From NCBI RefSeq assembly GCF_900496995.4, contig NC_044009.1:13424001-13488000 (forward strand): 64,000 nt of DNA, in the 5' to 3' direction. The notes under the pieces were generated by a model. The model worked only from the letters and a program-made list of their open reading frames with translations, was not told where the DNA came from and did not search any database. This DNA comes from Aquila chrysaetos chrysaetos (lineage: Eukaryota > Chordata > Aves > Accipitriformes > Accipitridae). This document shows, one piece after another, positions 28,621 to 43,500 of the stretch (the first letter of the stretch is position 1; each line of letters opens with the position of its first letter). Both the position numbers and the translations under genes were made by a program.

Positions 28621-30319
28621 CAAAGAGACCTCAGGGGTAATTGAGGGATGCAGCGGAATAAGTCAGTTGGTGGGAAGGTATAGGGAAATGGAGTGAAGTG
28701 TATATACGGAAGCATATTTTTTTCTATCAATTCTACCCAGCATAATGGCCCTGAAATTGTTTCCTGAGGGTTCATAGATTCATGGAGTTCCTGTGGCACA
28801 TCACCTCTGGGCCTCCATACCATTATAATCCAAGATTCTCCAAAGACCTCTGCTGTGCCATCAACACCTTTAATTTTACCATTAATCTCAATTTATTCGG
28901 CATTTTTCTTAACAGCTCAGCTTCTAAAGACATAGAGCTGTAGAACAATGTCGACTTTCATGGTAAAAAAACCCAACCTGCTAGATTGTAGAGGAAAGCA
29001 GAACAGAGAACCTTACCAATTCAAAGGCCACCAGTCAAAAGAACTCCCAATTAATTTTACTAGTTCAACACACAGTGAAAGCTGGTTTGCTACTGAGCCA
29101 CATCGGATGTGTGGATTCTCAATCATTTCCCCATTAGTGGAGCTTTCATAACATCTCTCCTGGGGACATTCAGACCTACTCATGCCTGAACTCACACTTC
29201 AATCTTTCCTTTCAGTCACAAGATCTCTCTCTCTCCTACTCAACAATTTATTGCTGACTCTTACAGAAACAAAATTATCTTTGACATTTCTACCCTTCTG
29301 GTGAAGTTCATTGATATTAGTCAGTGGGTTCAGAAGTTGAGGGGAGAGGAGTATGATCATGTAAGGAAACAAAGCGTAGGCAACATAGCTAAAATGATCT
29401 CACAATTTGTAAACCAACCTCATCCTTCTCAGGGATATGACTCCCTCTTTAAATGCCTGTCCTTGCAAGGTAGAAAGACTCAAAGCAAGGCTAAAGCTGA
29501 TAGCAGAATTTATCACAAGGAGGCTCAAATATGAAAGATGTTGTGTTTTAGTATTATGGTAAGGGTGTATAGACAATATCATGCTTTATCCTAGGAAGTA
29601 GGAGGCATGGAAAACAGCTGCTGAGAGAATGACCACTTATTTAATACATTAAGTACAGACATACTATAAAAGCAGATCACCCCATGTATTATCAAATTAA
29701 AAAATAAATATTGCAGTGATTTATATACTGGTTTCCTGTTGCTGAAGAGACACTTGTGACTAGCTTTCCAAGGAAGTAGCGTTTCACAAGCAGCTATCTA
29801 ATTCTAGCTGGTGCGTCATGTTTTTAAACAATACCTTTTTCAGAACGTTGGGCTCACCACCCATTTGTCTCAACAAAATTCCCTACAAATCTTTCCCTCT
29901 TTTTTCTCTCTGCTACCAATTCTGCCCTTCATGTCTGAATGATGTTTTTCTACAAAGAATGATAAATCCAGTCTTTTCTCTGATCACCTTACTCTTTTTC
30001 TAATAAAAACCTACTTGCTTCTATTAATCACCAGCTACCTAATTAAGCACTCTGTTTAATGTCCTGTGGTTGGAAAGCAAGATATTATTGCCTGGGTTTT
30101 TTTCCCTTCCAGCAATTTTGCCCATCCGCACCTATGGAAAGTGTTTAGCATTTGTCCTTATCTTGACCCTGCCTTTCGAAATTATTTCTGCCTTGTAAAA
30201 GACAAATTGCCAGACCCTTGCTCTCAGAAACTTGTAAGGATCCCAAATCCATGAACAGAACAATCTCTTGCTGCAAGAAATGGGAGTAAATCTCCCCCAT
30301 TTTCAGACACATTGACTGG

Positions 30320-30640
30320 TTTTATACTTCTAACCATTCATCCAGCGTTTAATCCAATTAAGAGTCACTCCCTGGATTTTAAAGATCTCCCACGTACTCA
30401 TCTCATCCTACCACTCTGATCTCATGTTAACTTGGTCCCCCAGAGACTCATCTTATTACTTTCATTTGTACTTCTGCTCTGCCTAATTCACCCCAGTGGA
30501 GAACTGTTATTTCTTTTGTGTGGGTCCATCTCTTTGGGATGCTTTCTCCTGTTATTGAATCACTTCCTCTACAACAAACTCTTTTTTAAAATCAGGCTGT
30601 GTAAGAACTGATGGTAAAGCAGTTTACAACATGCTCTTAA
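30320..30640. repeat. Possible ancient L2/CR1-like LINE 3' end
   Basis: Pyrimidine-rich sequence in an order like an L2 3' end: ACTCATCTCATCC, CTGATCTCATG, then TTTGGGATGCTTTCTCCTGTT and TTTTTTAAAATCAGGCTGTG. The matches are short and recalled from memory. Boundaries are approximate. Confidence 0.4.
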
Positions 30641-33600
30641 AAAGACCCACAGGGGAAAAAAATGTTGTATGACAATATTTCTGAATTTGAGTTTCTTGTG
30701 AGCTATTCAGCAAGGGCTCCATTTAGAAATCATGTTAGTGAAACCACCCAACTTCATAAAGCCAGGTTTTGGGGAATTAAGTAGATCTTTGGTGGTCAAG
30801 ACCAGCTGAATGCATTCCAGCCTTAGAATAGTGAGTAGGCTGTGTAAATGGCCTCTGAACTGCTAAATTACATGGCATTGTTTTTACTGAATGATTAAAA
30901 CACTCCAACACCCACAAAAACTTCCAAAACAGCTGAGCAAATGCTTTCAGAGGGTGTCACACTTTTTCCTTTCCATATTTGAAGCATGCTCTTTTCCATG
31001 AATATACTGTTGTAAATAAAAATGGTCAGATAGATGTTTACAGAAAACAAAGAAAAGGAATCACAAAACCCATCAAAGCAAAATCAGCCCTGTTTTGAGA
31101 TGGAGAAATGGCTCATGGTTTCTTTTAAAAAATAAACACAGATTCATCCAACTTTATCAGCAAGTCACAACCCATGTTCATTGTACGGTCTTCCAAGCAG
31201 AGTGAAGACCGATGTAATAACCATGCAACACTGAGCCATCACCCGGAGAAGGAAGAGCACAGAGAAAAGAATAACACTAGAATAGAAAGGTCAGAAATCC
31301 TTCTAAAAACAAAGCACATGATTAAATGAGAAAAATAGTTCCATTAAACATACATTCTCTAATATCTGAGACAGCAATGTTCACTTTTATCTTATGCTAG
31401 CACCACGAGGCCTAAAATGATGATCAAGAACTCTAATGCATGATGTTTTGTAAAACAAACTATAAAAGAGTCCTTGCCTTGAAGTATTTACTGCTTCAGC
31501 ATGAAAAGCAAGAGGCAGAGGAAAAGAAAATCAAGGCACCAAAGAGTTGTAGCACAGGGAATGGAAGCAGCACACTGAGTCCCCTGACACCTGTTAAATG
31601 TTCAGTGCAACAACTCCCTAGTCTATTATTTTCCTGGTGGAATAATAGATCTCTGTCATTTAAGAAATATTCATAACTTACTTAAAACTATTTTTACTAC
31701 AAAGTCTGAAGTGCTATTTTGTAAACCTTCAGCCCAGTCTTTCACCAGTAATGTCTTCGTATCAATAAGGACAGTAAGAAAGGTAGCAGGAAAGAAGTAA
31801 GGAGAGGCTGTCCCAGTGCACAGGAGTGGCCTGATAAAGCTGCATTCTTGTGGTCACAGGGACTAAGGTCTTCCAAAATTATCTGGTCCACGGATCAGGA
31901 CAAGATTGCCAGCTGAGTTATCCTGAGATGGGAATCAGTGCCACAATGAAATGACCTTGGTCATGCCACAACACAGTTGCAGTTCTCAGCTATCTTTCAT
32001 CACCATTTATAACCTGACATCAGGGCAGGGTTTTCCATACCTGCATGTTACTGGAAACACTTTGCATTCATGCAGCACTCAAAACAGGACTATGGAGCAG
32101 AGTGAGGACATTTCCGAAAAAATAAATCAAGTTTCAAGTCACTCCAGGACACGATATATGCCTCAACATGAGATACACAAACAGTCCTCTTCCCTATCCC
32201 AACCAGAGGGTATAAATAATCAGCTGTCACAGCACTGCATCATGTTGTTGTGATACATGTTGGGCAATAAGACACCCACGTAAAAGGAGCCTTTCAAAGT
32301 TATGATCCCAGCTTTCACCAGGGTCAGTCTAAGGGGTGAACAAAGATCACTTCAGAGAAGGCAGGTCCCAGCTGAAAACAGGAAAAATTAATTCATACAG
32401 TGTCAGTCATCTCCATCAATTCCAACGGGTGCCCACCAGAATAGATCTGTGAAAGTGAACTGGCACCAGTTGAACATCTTGACACTAAATACCTGACTTC
32501 GAAGAAATAGAAGTGAAGCAAATTTTGATATTCACATGCCAAGCATGAAAATATCCCCTCTTTGTACATATATGCAGCAACAATGCCCCACTCTAACAAC
32601 CAGGGCCAACACTGAGTTGTGTCAACATATGACTCAGAAGAGGAGGAAGAGAAGATGGAAAAACAGACCAAAGAAAGGCAAGACTGCTGGAAGAAAAGCA
32701 AACAAAAAACAGCAGTCAAAGCAGCTGTGTTCTGAATGGAGAGTGCGCAACTCGGAAATATGTTAAATTAAGGGGAAATTCACCTTTCATACTTCCTAAT
32801 ACGTATAACAAGCCCGTCTCACATTCTCAGAGGGGGCAGGGGAATGAAAGACATACTTTGGGATAATTAAGCAAACACAGGGTGATTAAGAAGGTAAAGT
32901 TGCTCTCCCTTCGATCCAAACCACCATTACCACCGTCCCAGCTCAGAGCACATTCCATCCTTATTTTTCAAATCAGCCCACTCCTGAACTGCCAGCTGCT
33001 TCCCTAAGCAGGGAATATAGCAGGTTTTGCAAGCGAGTGGGACAGAAGTCCAGCCATGCACAAAATACATCAGGAGCTGATAAACCCCATACAGGTATTT
33101 ACAATAAAATGTTTCAAGGGAAGCAGCCCCATCCTACTTGTTACAACTCCTATTTGACTGAGCAGGGCAAAAAATCCCAGAGGATCTCATGCTTGTGCTG
33201 CTTCCAAGATCTGGAAAAAATAGAGGAAAGAGGCAGTTGTTTTTATTTGGTGGCCTCCCCAAGACTGTAACGCAGAAGCATTTAACAGACATCAGGTACA
33301 TACCTGTGCAGAAAGGTGAAGTTAGCCCTAAGTCATTAGAATTTCTTGCATATCAATGAGGTTTAGTACAGACCTGTGTTTGAGCTAATAAACCAGCAAT
33401 CTGACTTTCTGATCAAAGCAGACTTGCATCCAAGGCATTTCAAAAGTCCTGCAATTTCAGCATTTATTTTCATTCCACATTAAAGAGGAATATTACTTTT
33501 CAAGATTCTGAGCAAAACAGAAGTACTCTGACCCATGTTTCATTTCCATACCAGCTTTTAAAAGAAATTTTTCTCTGAATTTTTTAAATTAGCATAAATT

Positions 33601-34219
33601 TAAAAATTCAAATTTTCTGCAATTTTGGAGGTATTTGATATTATCAAAATGCTGGATCTAATTGTCTATAAATTTTGTGGGCATTTTACTTACATTTCCA
33701 AAGTTTTGACTTTGAGTACCTTCCATGTATGTTCCACCAGGGCATTTGAGTCCCACAGATTTTCACCCAGGAGTGCACTCAACACCCAAGTGCACTTGGA
33801 TCATGAAAGAATTAAAAGTAATAGCTATTAAGTTAAAGAGAAAGAAAGATACAGATTCCTAAGCAACATATAAGACGTTGCACAGCACTTTTGATGACTG
33901 TCACCTAATGACAAGGACATAGGATAAAGTCCATTGGGAAGGTAGAAAATGTCAATGGAAGGGGATCCTCCTGCTTCTCACAGGAGGCATCGCTCTACAT
34001 CACTGACTGTATCTCATCATTAAAAACCCCATCACACTTGCCACAAGAGTAGGAGTGATAGCCCACAGCCCTGGCTCAGTTTCAAATGGGATTTCGCCTG
34101 CTTATAATTTCACTTGTGGTTTCAACCAGGAAAGTTGCTGTTTCCCTCCTGTTCTCGTAAATGCTGTTATGCATGAATGGTGCATAGATATGCTGCTTCA
34201 TTCCTCCCTACTTTCTCCT

Positions 34220-34279
34220 GAGTAATTATTTCCCTTGAATAAGTATTTCCACTGAATAATTATTCTAGTGAATAATTAA
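34220..34279. repeat. Diverged 17-base minisatellite with TAATTATT cores
   Basis: Units start at 34220, 34237, 34254 and 34270, each of the form GAATAATTATTtccct with a few changes. Three and a half copies. The repeated TAATTA core is a homeodomain-type binding motif. Confidence 0.75.
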
Positions 34280-37200
34280 AAGAACTTCAGGATCTTACAG
34301 GATGGAGCTGTCTCTGATCAAAATATATTGTGCAGCACATCTCTCATCCCAAATGTGGAACAGCTACAATAGCTGTACCTTTGGCCTCCCTCCTGAACCC
34401 TTCATTTCAAGCCTGTTTCAGACTTGCCTATGGTAAAAATAAAGCTCTGCAAACAGTCAGCTTATGAATAGCTAGGTCCTCAGTGCAAGCCTTTCTGAGG
34501 ATTTCCACCCACACTGTGTGAGGGAGAGTGGCTCCTCTGGAATCTACTAAATTACACCAAACTGCACCAGTTAAAGATCTACTTGGGTTATTTTCATCCT
34601 CCCCTCTTGCCCCAGCTCTGCAGCAAGAGGAGTTCATGCCTCCACAAACGCCCTTCATCACACTCTCCGTGAAGTACGTCTCTGACTGTTTTGCCCTGCT
34701 TTGTCTACACAACATGCTGGCTGTTGTAATATCAAGGTATTTGTATTACCAGGAAAAGTCTTGGGTGTGAAAGGAAATTTTAATTTCCTCTTTAGCTGAG
34801 TGCTTTACAATATGTGTTTTAATAAAACAGAGAGTCAAATTATTTGCTTGTAAATGCCAATGCGCAAGAGAATTAATTAGGGCAGCAGCAGCCTGGCTGT
34901 AGAGCCTCTCTTGAGGGGTTTCATATGCTCAGGACAGCCAAAGCATGGATTCCCTGAATAAATGTCTTCTAAAATTGCAAGCTTATACATTTAATCTCTA
35001 TGCAAAAATGACTGCTTTTAAAATCAGACTCATGATACACCAAGGGCCAAGTTTATCTCTGTTCCTACAGTATCATCCATCAGCCCTGAAGTCAATGAAG
35101 ATCCTGATATCAGGGAGGTGTGGCTGCCAATGAGTGTAATGTATTCAGTAACCTGGTGGAGATTACATGATTTTTTTTTTATAGCTCCCAGCTGGAATAA
35201 ATCTTGAGGGGTATTAGGCAACATGGCATAATAATCCTGCTAATTTGTTCCTCCAGAGATTGTGTTTAGGCCAGTAAGTAATCATTTAGTAAAAAATATA
35301 AAAAATGTAGGGGACAATCAGCCACTATAAGCTTAGATCCAATAAATAGCCTGGGTGTTTAATTGTGCATCATTTTACATGCTGTAATTCCTCCACCAAC
35401 ACCTCTGTACAGCTCAAAATGCTGTCAGTCACCTTAAGCTTTCGCAAATCCTTCAGCCGACTGTAGGAGTGAGACATATTTTCTTCGTCTCTCAGAGCTC
35501 AGTATAACCTCTGGCACATCCTCCAAAATTGAAAGTCAGGATACAAAATCAGGAGAGAGTGCAGGATGGTGTGATAGGCTGGATGAGTGTGGCTCCAGAG
35601 AAGGGAATAGGAGCAAGCAGGATCTTATGCTCACAGGTGGCTGCGGTGGGTCAGAGGACGGAGGGTGTATCCCCAGAGGCAGCCTGGGTGCACAAGAAGA
35701 ACCCATGCAGTTCCCAGAGGCTGAGCATGCTCATCAGGAAAAGCACCACCATTACAAAACCTGCAATTTCCATCACACCAGGGTAGCAAAAAAATGAGCA
35801 AATGACACAGTAGCTTCTCCCCATGCAAACCCTCTCTGAGTCAGCTTTTCTATCAAAGGTAGGCTGGAGTGCTTCACTTGCAGCAGTCTCCTAACCACTG
35901 AGCGCAACAGTCTTGGCAATATCTTCATTTTTGCCAATATTAATTCCCTGCAAAGTCATTAGAAGAAATCGCATACTCAGTGTTATTGGTGGCTGTGGGT
36001 ACTGGGGCAGTCTACTTTCTATAATGAAGGCTGGTAAAAATTCTCTCAAGTAATGTAGTTACCCCACTGAATACCTACCAAATAATCCCTCATTTTTCAT
36101 GGGCTGCAATATATAGAGTGTGGTTAAACCAGTAGCATGGCTGGATCTATGTTTAAAAGACTGTTGGTGAAAGAACACCATCGGTCCTCAGTATACTTAC
36201 TGGGGATGCAGAAACAGACACAACTGATTAGGAATATGAAGTGAGGGGAAAAAAAACCTCCTTCTGATTCATGCAAGTGAGAAAACAATTGTCCTCCCTA
36301 CCTGCCTGCTGGCAACTGATTTTTCTGTGAGACTGCTATTCTAGGCTCTGCCAACAGCACAAGTCTGTGAAGCTCTTCCAATATGATTCACCCCAGTTTG
36401 TTTTCAAAAGACACACATATACACAAACACGTACATGAGGCACATAAACTGCACTTTGTGTTAGGAGCAGAATTGCTGGTTTTATACAGCTCGGCCAGAA
36501 AGAAAGGAATTTTTGTTGGAAGTTGTTCTGTGTCTTACTCTGTATGTAAACTTTACATATTTCTTGGGATGCTACCTCCACAGCAAGTAATCAGAATGCA
36601 CAGAAAAAAGAAACATTTTGCCACATAATCCAGTTTCCATTTCTCTTTTGCTCCTGCACTTTATTAGCACATTGAACATAACTGCTAAGGCTCACTTATA
36701 AAGACTATGAATAAATCACTTCTTTGACCTCTTTCAAAAATCAAAAGAAAGAAGAGATAAGGTAGGATAAGGATTGCATTAAATATGATTATGTTTAGAA
36801 TTTCTTCAGTCCTGAACGCTCTTTTTTCAAGGACTGACTTTAAGCTAAAAATTCAAATTATTCCAATTAAAATATGGTTCCTTAATACAGCTGTCAAGAA
36901 TAAATAGAACATAACTAGGACATTTGTGTGTGGTCAAAAGTCACCAAAACTTCCAAAAATTTCAAAGACGGTGTCAGAATCCAAAATGACATCACCCCTG
37001 AAATCACTAACATGAAATCTGGTAGAGACAAGTGGAGATTGCTCAGTGATAAAGTAAGCTTATGTGGTTCAGCAGCAGAACTCTAGCAAAGAATTAAGGG
37101 ATAAGAAAAACTTCAGATTATAAAAAAATCAGCGAGATTCTGTTGCCAAAAATTACAATTTTCATTCTGGGCTGTAGGAACAGAGAAAAGCAGTTGAATA

Positions 37201-37384
37201 GTGTAGCCAAGACTCAGAGGATTATTCCCCAGCTCTGCCTGATTGGCTGTGATGCCACTCCTGTTATTCTGGTGCTCCAGCCTTTCAACAAGTTGGCTAG
37301 GGACAAATTTGAAAGAGTCTGGAAGGGAGCAGTAGGAAAGCTATAAAAGGTGATCAGATATGAACTATGAAGTGGGTTTTATCT

Positions 37385-37543
37385 GGGGGAAAGAAGAAAA
37401 GAAAAGAAAAGAAAAGAAAAGAAAAGAAAAGAAAAGAAAGAAACAAGAAAAAGAAAAAAAGAAAAAAAAAGGAAAAAAAGAAAAGAAAAGAAAAGAAAAG
37501 AAAAGAAAAGAAAAGAAAAGAAAAGAAAGAAAGAAAGAAAGAG
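37385..37543. repeat. (AAAAG)n polypurine tract
   Basis: All 159 bases are purines except one C at 37444. Two blocks of exact AAAAG repeats (roughly 37396-37438 and 37480-37526) flank a less regular A-rich middle, and the tract ends in four AAAG units. The Lys/Glu-rich peptides it would encode are not genes. Confidence 0.95.
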
Positions 37544-40500
37544 TCACCAAGTCAGTGTCCTAAAGCATGTATGCAGACACGTTTAAGAAAATCGAGATTA
37601 GCCACTCTCCAAGACCGCTGGGGAACACCAACAAGGATAATAACTTAGTAGAGTTTTCAGCTCTGGTGGTTTAAGAAAAACTTTCTGAACTAGGAAGGCG
37701 CAGCCCTGAGAAGGGTTATTGAAGCAATCTCCTTCACAGGAGGGGCTAGAGTCAAGGACAAGCCAACATCTGCTGGAATAGTCTACACCTCTGGCATATT
37801 CATGCCCAGGATTAGAGCATGCAATCTTTTGAGTCCTGTAACCTTACTTTCCAATGATTACAAGCACCCGCAGCAAACAAGCCTACATCCAATTCCTCTC
37901 TGCCGTCAAGATGATTAATAGCTGAAGCCTTGAACTTCTTAGAACTGATGGAGTTCTGCCACAGACTTGAAAGTAGCCCAGATCTCAAACTTTGAATCCT
38001 AACTTCTTCAATGTGAAGTTGAAGGACAATAACCAGCGAAATTCATGGGCTTAAGTTTTCTCTGCTACAGCCTTGTGAAGTACTTATGTCCATCACATTG
38101 CAGGTCAGCTGTACTTCTCAGATACAGCTCACCAATATACACAGCTGGTATGAAATACAAGCTGTGACACTTGTCCACCTATACACGCCTGTGTTTCACC
38201 AGTGGAGCCCAGCATATTTTTAACTGGAGACAGAAATGACAGTTCTTGGAAAATAGTATATTTTTTTTGGAAATGCAGTGAGTTATTTTGAAGACTCAAT
38301 TAATCTTCCATGTTTGTTCTCAGGGTAAGGTTTTTATAAATCTGAATACACTGGAGATGCTGAATGTTCTTTATCTTCTATACAGTAATACCTTCAAAAC
38401 AAACTATCATGCATTTGCATACACACAGACACATTAGCAGACTAAGTGGTTGACATTAGGATCTGCAGAGCGGAGATCTCCATCTTTTTCTTTTGTTTAT
38501 TGTACCTTATGTCATTTCCACTTACGACATCCAAAATAGACAGCTGGTTTTATGGCCTTTTAACATACTTTGCAGGAAACAATCCTTGCATTAACATCTT
38601 TCCTTCCTGAATTTCCTCAGTATTGTTTTTCAAGTCAGTATCAGGATAACTAGAAACTTTGATGGACATAAAATTGGTTTATATTTTCATTTATTATTAG
38701 AATTTGCCATGACATTTAAGTTGAAACGTTTACCTGACTTTTTTCTTTCCATAAACGATACATTTAGTTTGTTCAAAATACTTTTTTCCTTACACAGATG
38801 AACTTGAAAACAGATTTTCTCCCTGTAAACTTTCAGTTTTTCAAAGGGGAGGGCTCCCAAAGTCTTCTGACTCAAAAAGAATTTGAGGATAAAAAAAGAG
38901 CGTAGTTAGCATCATGCTATTCCATGTAGCACCTGACCTGAGGAAACCTAGGGAAAAGCAGTCAGTGATTATTTGAGATGCATTTGTTTCAGAAAGGGAA
39001 ACAGGCTTTCAGAAGCATCTGGCCACATGTGAATTCCTTCTGAACACACGGGGACCAATTCTTGCAATCAGAATATTTCAGTTCTTTAAAAAAAGAAACA
39101 TATTTCTTAATATTGCAGTTGGGTTGAGGACAATCTGCACGTACCAGAGATGTGGTTAAGGGAGGATTCCTGGAAGAGGTATCTGTGCACAGGGATGACT
39201 GACAATACAAAATACACAAGGAGTCAAGGTATTTTACTGTAGTGGTAGCGGACATGATTTAAGACAGATACATGCAAGCCAAGGTTTGCACATAAAGGCC
39301 TTTGATCTTCTAAACAAAAGGAAAACAAGCTGTGATACCAGCATAAAAGATGGCTATTACTGTAGTCATAATAGACCCACTATAAATTCACTTTTTGTCT
39401 AGCTTGGTCCTCTGCCATCACGTGTTGTAAAATATCACAATGATGCCTCATAGCCTTCTTTGACATAGCATCCAAAAATGTCTTGCTTTGGAAGTATGCC
39501 TCCAAATTTCCATGTGTAGACTGTTATTTTAATTCCTTGGGTCATCTTGACACCCTGTAGTGTTTTTTAGATGTCACGTAGCTGCATATAGGTATATATA
39601 CACTATGTTAGGAGAAATCAGACTTGTTCTCAGGAAATAGTTTTTCCAAGATCTAGCTGTCTGCAAATATTAGATACAAGCCATGTTAGAAACTGTCCAC
39701 CAGAGCACCACAGAACAATAATACCACTGTTAGCAGATAAGAATAAACACCTTCTGTCTGCGTTTCACTATCATAAAATCTATGGTTTCCTGCTCTTGAG
39801 TCCACTGCAGCAAAAGGGAACATTTGCTAAAAATGTCACAACGTTAATTTTAAAAGAAGTTTTGCAATCCAATATAGCAGCAATTTTATTTCAAGAAGCA
39901 TCTGGATTTTATTAGATGCAAACACAGTTGGTAGAAGTCTGGAAGAGGAGAGAGATAAAAAATGTTCTCCTTGGAATATTTTAAATCAGAAGCATTCATC
40001 ATGCTCAGCATACCCTTATAATATAACACAGGGGTTTAGGGTGACTGTGCAGTTCACTGCAAACCTATTGCTACTGCAGTGAGTTATTGTATTTATACTT
40101 TCATTGCCTCTGGCAACTTGCAAATGGTGACAGGTGAAAAATTTCCTTTCTTCTTTGCAGGATTCAGCAGTTGCTTGCAGCCTCACTCAGATTCCCTTGC
40201 AGCAGGAAAGACTGCAGGCTGATTTCTAGACATTTCCAGGAAGTTATGGGCATTTGCTGAGCCTTTTCCCTACAAAAACCCCTTACTTTTGGGAAGTCAT
40301 GACTCACAGGTGATGCTTGCGATGCTGCCCCTGTTGTTGACTCTTCCAGCACCAGTTTAGCAAGGTGATGTTTTCTAGTTCCCACCCAATGAACATTATA
40401 TGATTTGTTCATATATACAGAATTTATACAACATGAATATCTAGTAGACATATGAATGTAAATTTGAACATGAATCTAAATTTAAAGGTCCCAGATCAAA

Positions 40501-43500
40501 ACACCCTGAAGCTATGCTTGGATTTAAAATCAACATCAAAACTTCAGTTTTATAAATGAAGTCTCTTCTTTTAATGAGGCAAAACAAATCAGTGACTGAT
40601 ATCTAGTGTGGCATTTGAATGTCAGAAAGTGTTACCTTCCCTGGAGATGAATCTCCTCTTTAAACACATAACTCAACTGGAACTATATATGCAAACGAGA
40701 ACATGCTTGTCTAAGAACTACATAATCACAGCCCATAGTCACATACACTATGACATAACTTGCACTGGCAATGATATCAGACGTATAGCACGACAGTTAG
40801 ATGCTGATCAGCTGGTATGGCTGGCTGCATTCACACACAGGTGCTAAAAAGGATCCTCAGAGATCTAGTGGATAATTTTTATGGGGCAGGAGGTGCACAG
40901 GGCTGCTTTCTCAGCTCTACTCTTATCTGCCTGTGGTCACTAGTCCAGGCAGCATGTCAGATCAAATGGACAAGAAAGCAACATGGAGAAAGCCACACTC
41001 ATTACAGCAGCCTACAGCAGGTCTAAATCTCTCCTCATGCTTGGAAACTTTTCTCATCGGGGAAGTGTGTGGACTGGCAGTTTACAAAGCTCCTCCTTGC
41101 CTTACACCCCACAGTAGAAGAAAGGATAAAAAGACACTCATCAATTATGAGCATCGTGCAAACTAGCTTGTTTGAGAGGTACTAGTCTCTTTTCCACTTT
41201 TAAACCTCATATGGCAGGCAACGCCAACTTCAGTAATGTTCATTGCAGCACTCATGAGGGAAACCCTGAGCACGCCCTCCGTTCCTGGGGGACCTCGTTC
41301 TGCCAGCCGGCTTTCTACCCTGGGGCTCCCATTCACCTAACACACCCCCACCACTTCCAAGAGTGAACACACCATTCTGACCCCATCCTGTCCCCAGGAC
41401 GGATAATTTGTCTGGGGAAGGAGGTGAGCGTAGATCACCATTTTATTTATGTTCTGTCTATCATTTAGGAGAGAATTTGAGCTAACAGGGCTTAAAGATG
41501 TAAGCAGTCACCCTTAGCTGAGGCATGTTTGCAGTGTCCCTGTGCATTCATAAAAAGAAATGGTGTGCATAGCACTGGACACACTATGGGGCATGTTTTT
41601 GAAATTAATTTTATCTGCATATGATTTCTGATTTAAAGTACTATGATTTGGGAACTTGGTTCAAGTGTGTGCCCCACTAGTGAGGTAGTGAAGCATGCCC
41701 TGAACGCACTGGCATATTCTTCCACTCCTAAAAAAATGCAGTAATATATGCAGCAGTAATAAATAAGCAGACTTCTGGAAAAACTCAGTAGTAGTGAAAC
41801 CTGCTGTGTGGCACTCGAGGACAACCGCAAATGAATCATTTTAAGATTGTCTTGAGGATGGATTAAGCTCAGGCCATTTCCTATTCCCTCCAGCAGATTG
41901 GATATAAGCAGCAGTGTTGGAAGGCACATTTTGTGTATCTGAGGACCGGATCTAAAAAGCCATTTAGTACCACTTATAAAAGCCAGCTAAGAGCATAAGC
42001 ACACAAATATTAACTCATGAGGTCTCACTGATTCATGGTATAAGCCTACGCAGACAACAGCAGCTCTCCAGGGAGGGGACTTTGGCCAATATGCTTAAAT
42101 CATGGGAGGGATTTTCACAGATGCCAAAAGGATTAGGATGCTCCATTTTCATTATTAATCAGCCATCATGCAAGGACCCACAATGTCTTTGAAAATTGCT
42201 CTCCACATCTTGGTTTCAATATGAAATCATCCAATGGGCTGTATCGTCCAGTGGGTATCTGTTTCTTTCTTTTAAAAAAATTGCCTGCCTCCAAGAACAG
42301 GAATAAACTCTTAGTAATGGGGTAGGACTTAATCAGTATATTCAGACCATAACCAATACAGCATTATGGTTTTTTACTTCCTGTTTTGTGTTGATTTTTA
42401 ATTAATGTTGACATTTATATATAAAATAGTTGGTTTTCAAAAGGCCAACTGGAAACCCTCTTGTGGATTACCTCATCTAAGCACGGATTTTTTTGTGTGC
42501 ATATTTGTAATTGTTTGAAGGGTTTCCAAGCATGTCTTAAAGTCACACTACAGTTTTCAAACACATTTATAGGAATGTTACAAGGTTATGAAACTTCAAA
42601 GAAAAAAATTATTTTTACACACTAACGGTGTTTAGACTTTGTGATGGACACTAGATGTGGAAAGAATATTTAGGCCCATATCCCATGAAAGCTGACACAC
42701 AAATTTAAGGATATAGCTGCAGTCCATGGGTTTAAAGATAGGCATGCACAGCATACATGCTTTTGTGGCATTGCTCTGGCCTGTTTAAAAAACAGTTGCA
42801 CTTTATGGTTTTGATTTTGGCTTTTCTATAAAGAAGGCAGAATTTCTAATGGTCTGAAAGCATCAATCCTTCCCTGAGAGGTTAGACAAAAAGAAAAACA
42901 TTAAACAGAAATTAGGAGACCAAGCCTGCTCCCAAAGAAACCAAGGTCAGAAATGGTCTCATTTCAATGGAACAGAGTCTAGTAATAAAATTTCTGCCTT
43001 CCTCTTAAATATTAGTCTTCCTTCCCTTTTCTTCTCCTCCTATGTCTGCCATAGCTCTCATCTCTCCAGTGGCTATGATCTGCCACCAAGATTTGTTCTA
43101 CTCTCCATGTAATTTATGACCCTGTCATGCAGCTTATTCATACACACTTTCCCAGTGGCAAGGCTGAGGATACCGACGTATTTAAATGCTACTCACAGAG
43201 GTGCAGGGAGCGGGCTCCAGAGAGACAAAGCACATGCCTAGCTTTATTCAGGTGACAGTCAAGGTAAATCAAATAGTGGAATTACTGCAGCAGGTAAAGC
43301 TAGACACTTTAATTAATCCTTGCAGGGTCAGGATCTGAGCCTTTCAGCTACAAAAATGTCCTCACAGATCTCTAAGCTGTGAGTCAACAACAGCAACGAG
43401 TTCAGTGCACTGTGTTGCCTCTAGCCTAACCCTGCTTCCCCCAGCTGACCTACCTTCTTCCCCTTGGCAATGTTTCTACCAGACACCGGAGCCAGGGGCC

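Noticed and set aside
37385..37543. CRISPR-like or satellite array
   Set aside because: Simple AAAAG microsatellite with no spacers; the window is vertebrate DNA.
37360..37648. Lys/Glu-rich frames across the purine tract
   Set aside because: Direct translation of the (AAAAG)n repeat.
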